From positions 5,231,001 to 5,295,000 of the forward strand of contig NC_081806.1 in assembly GCF_030704535.1 (NCBI RefSeq): a stretch of 64,000 nucleotides of DNA. Direction: 5' to 3'. This document shows positions 60,949 to 64,000 of this stretch, piece by piece (position 1 is the stretch's first letter; the number at the start of each line of letters is the position of its first letter). The notes below the pieces were generated by a model, which was not told the origin of the DNA, did no database searches, and saw only the letters and a program-made list of their open reading frames with translations. The DNA is from Vitis vinifera. Its lineage: Eukaryota; Streptophyta; Magnoliopsida; Vitales; Vitaceae. The translations under genes and the position numbers were made by a program.

Positions 60949-63900
60949 TCAAATTCTCAGACCTTTTACATTCTTGGCAAGTCCTTGCAAGACCTGTAAA
61001 TTTCATTACAATGAGAAAGAGTATTGGATTAATATTGCTAGTAAAGAGAAGCATTCAGAATTTGTGACTTGTTGAATTTTGAGACTCACCATCTTGGTGT
61101 CCTCAAGTGCCATTTCCAGTGCTTGGATTTTCTGTATCATAAGGATAATCACCATTTTTCATATGGTATTTAAATTTCCAGAAATTTAGAACTGTAAATA
61201 TTTGCACAACTCACTCGTTTAGTGTCATGAAGTGCAGTCTCCAATTCCTTGATGTTGTCTAACACAGACTTGTCCATATAGTTTTGTTCACTGTATTGCT
61301 CTACGTCTGCATTGTAGAAGTCTCTAATTTGTTTTTTTCCCTGCATTGTATAAAGGTGGGCCTAAATTGCAATGGGTAGAGAAAGAAGGAAAAGAATAAG
61401 TACACTTTTGCTGTATTGCCATAGTTTCAAAAGTCAAAACTTGTGATCTCTCACTACGGACAGGGAATTTTTTTTTTTTTTTAATATTATATATATGAGT
61501 TTCTCTTAGACTTGTTTTAAAATTATGAGAGTTTATTGAGTTCAAAACAAATAATATTTACATGAAAGGAAATAGGTTATTATAAATGGTATCATAGCTA
61601 ATCACATGCTCTGTATGAGACTTTGTTTGTCGACCCCATAAGAGGTGTTTATCTATTTGATCCTGCAATCTTGTGGGACATGAGGATTTTGTATGTGCAT
61701 GAAAAGTGATTATGATACCCACATCGAATAGGGAAAATTTGTTATGACCCATCAAATCCCCGTAATCTCATAGGACACAACAAGGACGTTGTGTATGTAT
61801 GGGAAGTGATTGGTCTAACTCATATCAAATAAAGGAAAGTCGTGAGGGCTCATTGGATCTAAAGTAAACAATATCTACACGGGAGAAAACAGACCATTAC
61901 AAATGGTATTAAAACCAAAAAAAATTATGAATATATATTGACTTCTTTTAATATTATAAATGCATTTTAAAGTCATGAGAGTGAATTAAACAATAGCTAC
62001 ACAGTTAGGAGAAGATCGTTAAAATATTTGGTTTGAAATGTTTTCAACATCAAACTCAAGGGGAGGGAATTATTGGACTGGGAAAAGACATGCAAGGAAC
62101 CAATGAGGACTTAAGCTGCAATGAAGTAGCGAGCCTTAGTGTTATAAGATCATTTTCTATGTTAAAAAATTTAATCTAGAAACAGGGAGTCAATTTAACC
62201 CAAAATCCCTTTACTACTAAGGTTACTTACCATTTCTTCTGAAGCCTCATCACCGTCTTCTTCATCATTGTTTTCATCTTCATTTTCAACTGCTGCCTGT
62301 AAGAACCAAATGTAACATATATCAACTGAATAAGTCAACAAAGGAGGTGAAATTTGGTTTTATCAGAAGCTGCTAGAGGATGATTAATCAGATATCTTGA
62401 AGCACTAAGAATTTCACCTGAAGCATCTCTATAATTTCGGGATCATTCCAGGGTCCTTTATCACTAAACAGGCAACCCCCATAGCCAGAACATGTGCAGT
62501 TTCCACAGAGAAAACTTGGCAAATTGCTGCAGTGAGTACATAATGAAATTTGGTAAGGTTGACATAAAAATAAAAATATACACACATCAAGATTAGGACA
62601 TGTAAATGCAATAGATATAGTACCTAGGATCAATGAATTCAACCAGGTTGCTCTGGTAGTTGCTTCCTAGAACCTGAAATTGTAATCTTAAAATTTCAAA
62701 TAAAAAACTCACTCTGTTCTATTTAAGAAGGAAACTGTGACAGTTTTGCTTACCTCAATCTTTGCTATTGTGCGCGCATCAAGAAATGCCTTGATTGCTT
62801 TCCAGAGGGCCCTAAACCCAGATCCAGCATTCACAATAAAAAGTCGATTAAGAGTCTGCCACAACACCAATGGCCAAATATTAACAAATGATATGTTAAT
62901 ATACCTTGGCATACTATAATAAAAGTAAATATAATAGGCATGATGCTTCTAAGATCCAATGAAAGACAATAGGATCCATAAGGATCTAGCAGACTATATT
63001 AAACACATTATAGGTGAACTAAAAAAACCTTTTCTTCGACAGGAACACATGCCTTCAAGCAATGATCAGAGAGACAAAAAGCCAAAGGTGATTGTAGCAT
63101 AATTCACTTCTTTGGTCATTGAATTAAATACAAAAAAAGATCATTTATTTTCAAAGGAAGTGTGACATGCAGAAGCCCAATTTTCCACTGAATACATGGT
63201 AAACATGGTAGAAAATAAAACAGGTGCACAAAATCAAGGCATTATGGAAAAGTGGCTTACTACTTCCACCAGCTTCAAATTTGGTGGTCCAGTTCAGGCT
63301 TCCCAAAGTGTCCCAAAAGCGTAGGGTTTAAAGAAAATCTTGTGATTTCGGGTTAAATCTCTCTACCTTAAGCAAAGGAAATCAAGAACAAATCTTCAAG
63401 AGCGAATTCTACAAGAGTTGTCACTTCTATCTATTTATCCTAAACCATACAAAAGGATGAAATTATTCACTGACAAAAATGAGCAAAAACTATCTCATAA
63501 TATTACTAGACAATTATCTAATGCCTGTTCATACTTAAAATTACAATTTTCTGTATTTTTGTACATATAATTTTTACATCTTTGGGAGGTGACTAGGGGG
63601 TCCCAACAACCTAATAAAACATCTACTAAACTAAACAATTCATAAATCAAATCCAAGAAAGCACATTTCAACAAAGTAATATCATTCAAAAGCTACAAGT
63701 TAACACAAAATATGCGAGTTAAGAAACATGTATTATTTGTCTTTTGTATTGACCAAAAACACCATTGAGATGACTTTCAACAACCTTTCCCAACCATTAC
63801 GTGTGGGTAGCATAAATCCTGCTATACCACTCTGCTTTATCTAGATCCTGTGTGAGTGATTGAGTTGTGGGTTAGTGCCTTTTCCATGTTTCCTTCATTC

Positions 63901-64000
63901 TTTCCTTTTTCAAGAGAGTTAATCGTCACATCCAGTATAAAGTTTATCAACAAAAGGAGAATTATGTTTGCATACCTCGGGGTAATAATTGCTATCAATC
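60949..64000 (-). CDS. SEC14-domain phosphatidylinositol-transfer-like protein, 3' part
   Basis: The gene enters from the right edge; its 5' exons lie outside. Visible exons, all in phase: 64000-63976, 62855-62754, 62673-62624, 62526-62418, 62296-62231, 61340-61215, 61131-61090, 60993-60949. They encode the last 187 residues. The first part is the C-terminal half of a CRAL-TRIO/SEC14 lipid-binding domain: [59 protein letters not shown], then [20 protein letters not shown], all typical of plant SEC14-like (SFH) proteins. After this come an acidic linker ([18 protein letters not shown]) and a coiled-coil ([29 protein letters not shown]), ending [11 protein letters not shown]. No nodulin-like basic C-terminal domain is present. 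SEC14 proteins move or present phosphatidylinositol and phosphatidylcholine to lipid kinases at membranes; the ligand here is inferred from the family. Confidence 0.88.
61485..62035 (+). mobile_element. Decayed, probably nested TRIM copies in a SEC14-gene intron
   Basis: Within intron 5 of the visible gene (61341-62230) the same TRIM family as at 41.2 kb recurs. Two primer-site-like motifs (TGGTATCATAGC at 61587, TGGTATTAAAACC at 61906) are seen, with repeated ACAATATCTACAC / AACAATAGCTACACAGTT words and TTGTGGGACA / TAGGACACAACAAGGACGTTGTGT blocks like its interior. The number of LTR pieces does not fit one simple element. No target duplication was found. Confidence 0.65.
62856..63975 (-). 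other. Large intron of the SEC14 gene
   Basis: This 1.1-kb intron separates the YYPE exon from the TLNRLF exon. No coding frame or element was recognised in it. Confidence 0.6.

Overview
The window is plant nuclear DNA: AT-rich, with intron-containing genes (short exons, GT-AG introns), plant-only gene families and many decayed plant retroelements. A gag-like fragment near 28.6 kb and the overall gene set remind me of grapevine (Vitis). That is recollection rather than a search result, so treat the genus as probable only.

Layout from left to right. 0.5-3.0 kb holds a HAM/SCL6-type GRAS regulator on the + strand, with a perfect 21-nt miR171 site. 3-12 kb has no intact gene; it contains microsatellites, a C26 tract and a decayed minus-strand Ty1/copia fragment (10.3-11.6 kb). 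12.17-16.64 kb is a full-length but dead Ty1/copia element with 189-bp LTRs and a CATAG target-site duplication. 19.96-22.22 kb is a minus-strand gene for a 754-residue multi-membrane-span plant protein of unknown function, and 24.8-26.55 kb is a broken direct-repeat copy of it. 27.2-28.9 kb looks like retroelement debris.

29.47-38.63 kb is a 15-exon + strand gene, assembled here from splice signals and reading phase. It encodes a 448-residue protein with HIT-type, CCHC and further Cys/His zinc fingers. Its last exon has a decayed tandem copy just downstream. A 5'-truncated SINE (39.4 kb), a LENG1-like CIR_N protein gene (40.07-40.72 kb) and a complete 432-bp TRIM element (41.19-41.62 kb) follow.

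43.7-54.3 kb is a local segmental duplication. The left copy carries a small HMA-domain (metal-binding type) gene and a mitochondrial small heat-shock protein gene. The right copy kept only the small HSP gene and also lost 32 bp of promoter containing one heat-shock element and a G-box. A ~310-bp tandem repeat lies between the copies. 56.85-59.12 kb is an 8-exon minus-strand VAP27-type ER membrane contact-site protein. 60.95-64.0 kb is the 3' part of a minus-strand SEC14-domain lipid-transfer gene whose 5' part lies outside the window.

The genes do not form a pathway; they are independent neighbours, as is normal in a plant genome. I found no novel multi-gene system. The most informative structures are the paired duplications (membrane-protein gene, small HSP segment, terminal exon) and the mobile elements whose ends could be fixed by target-site duplications.
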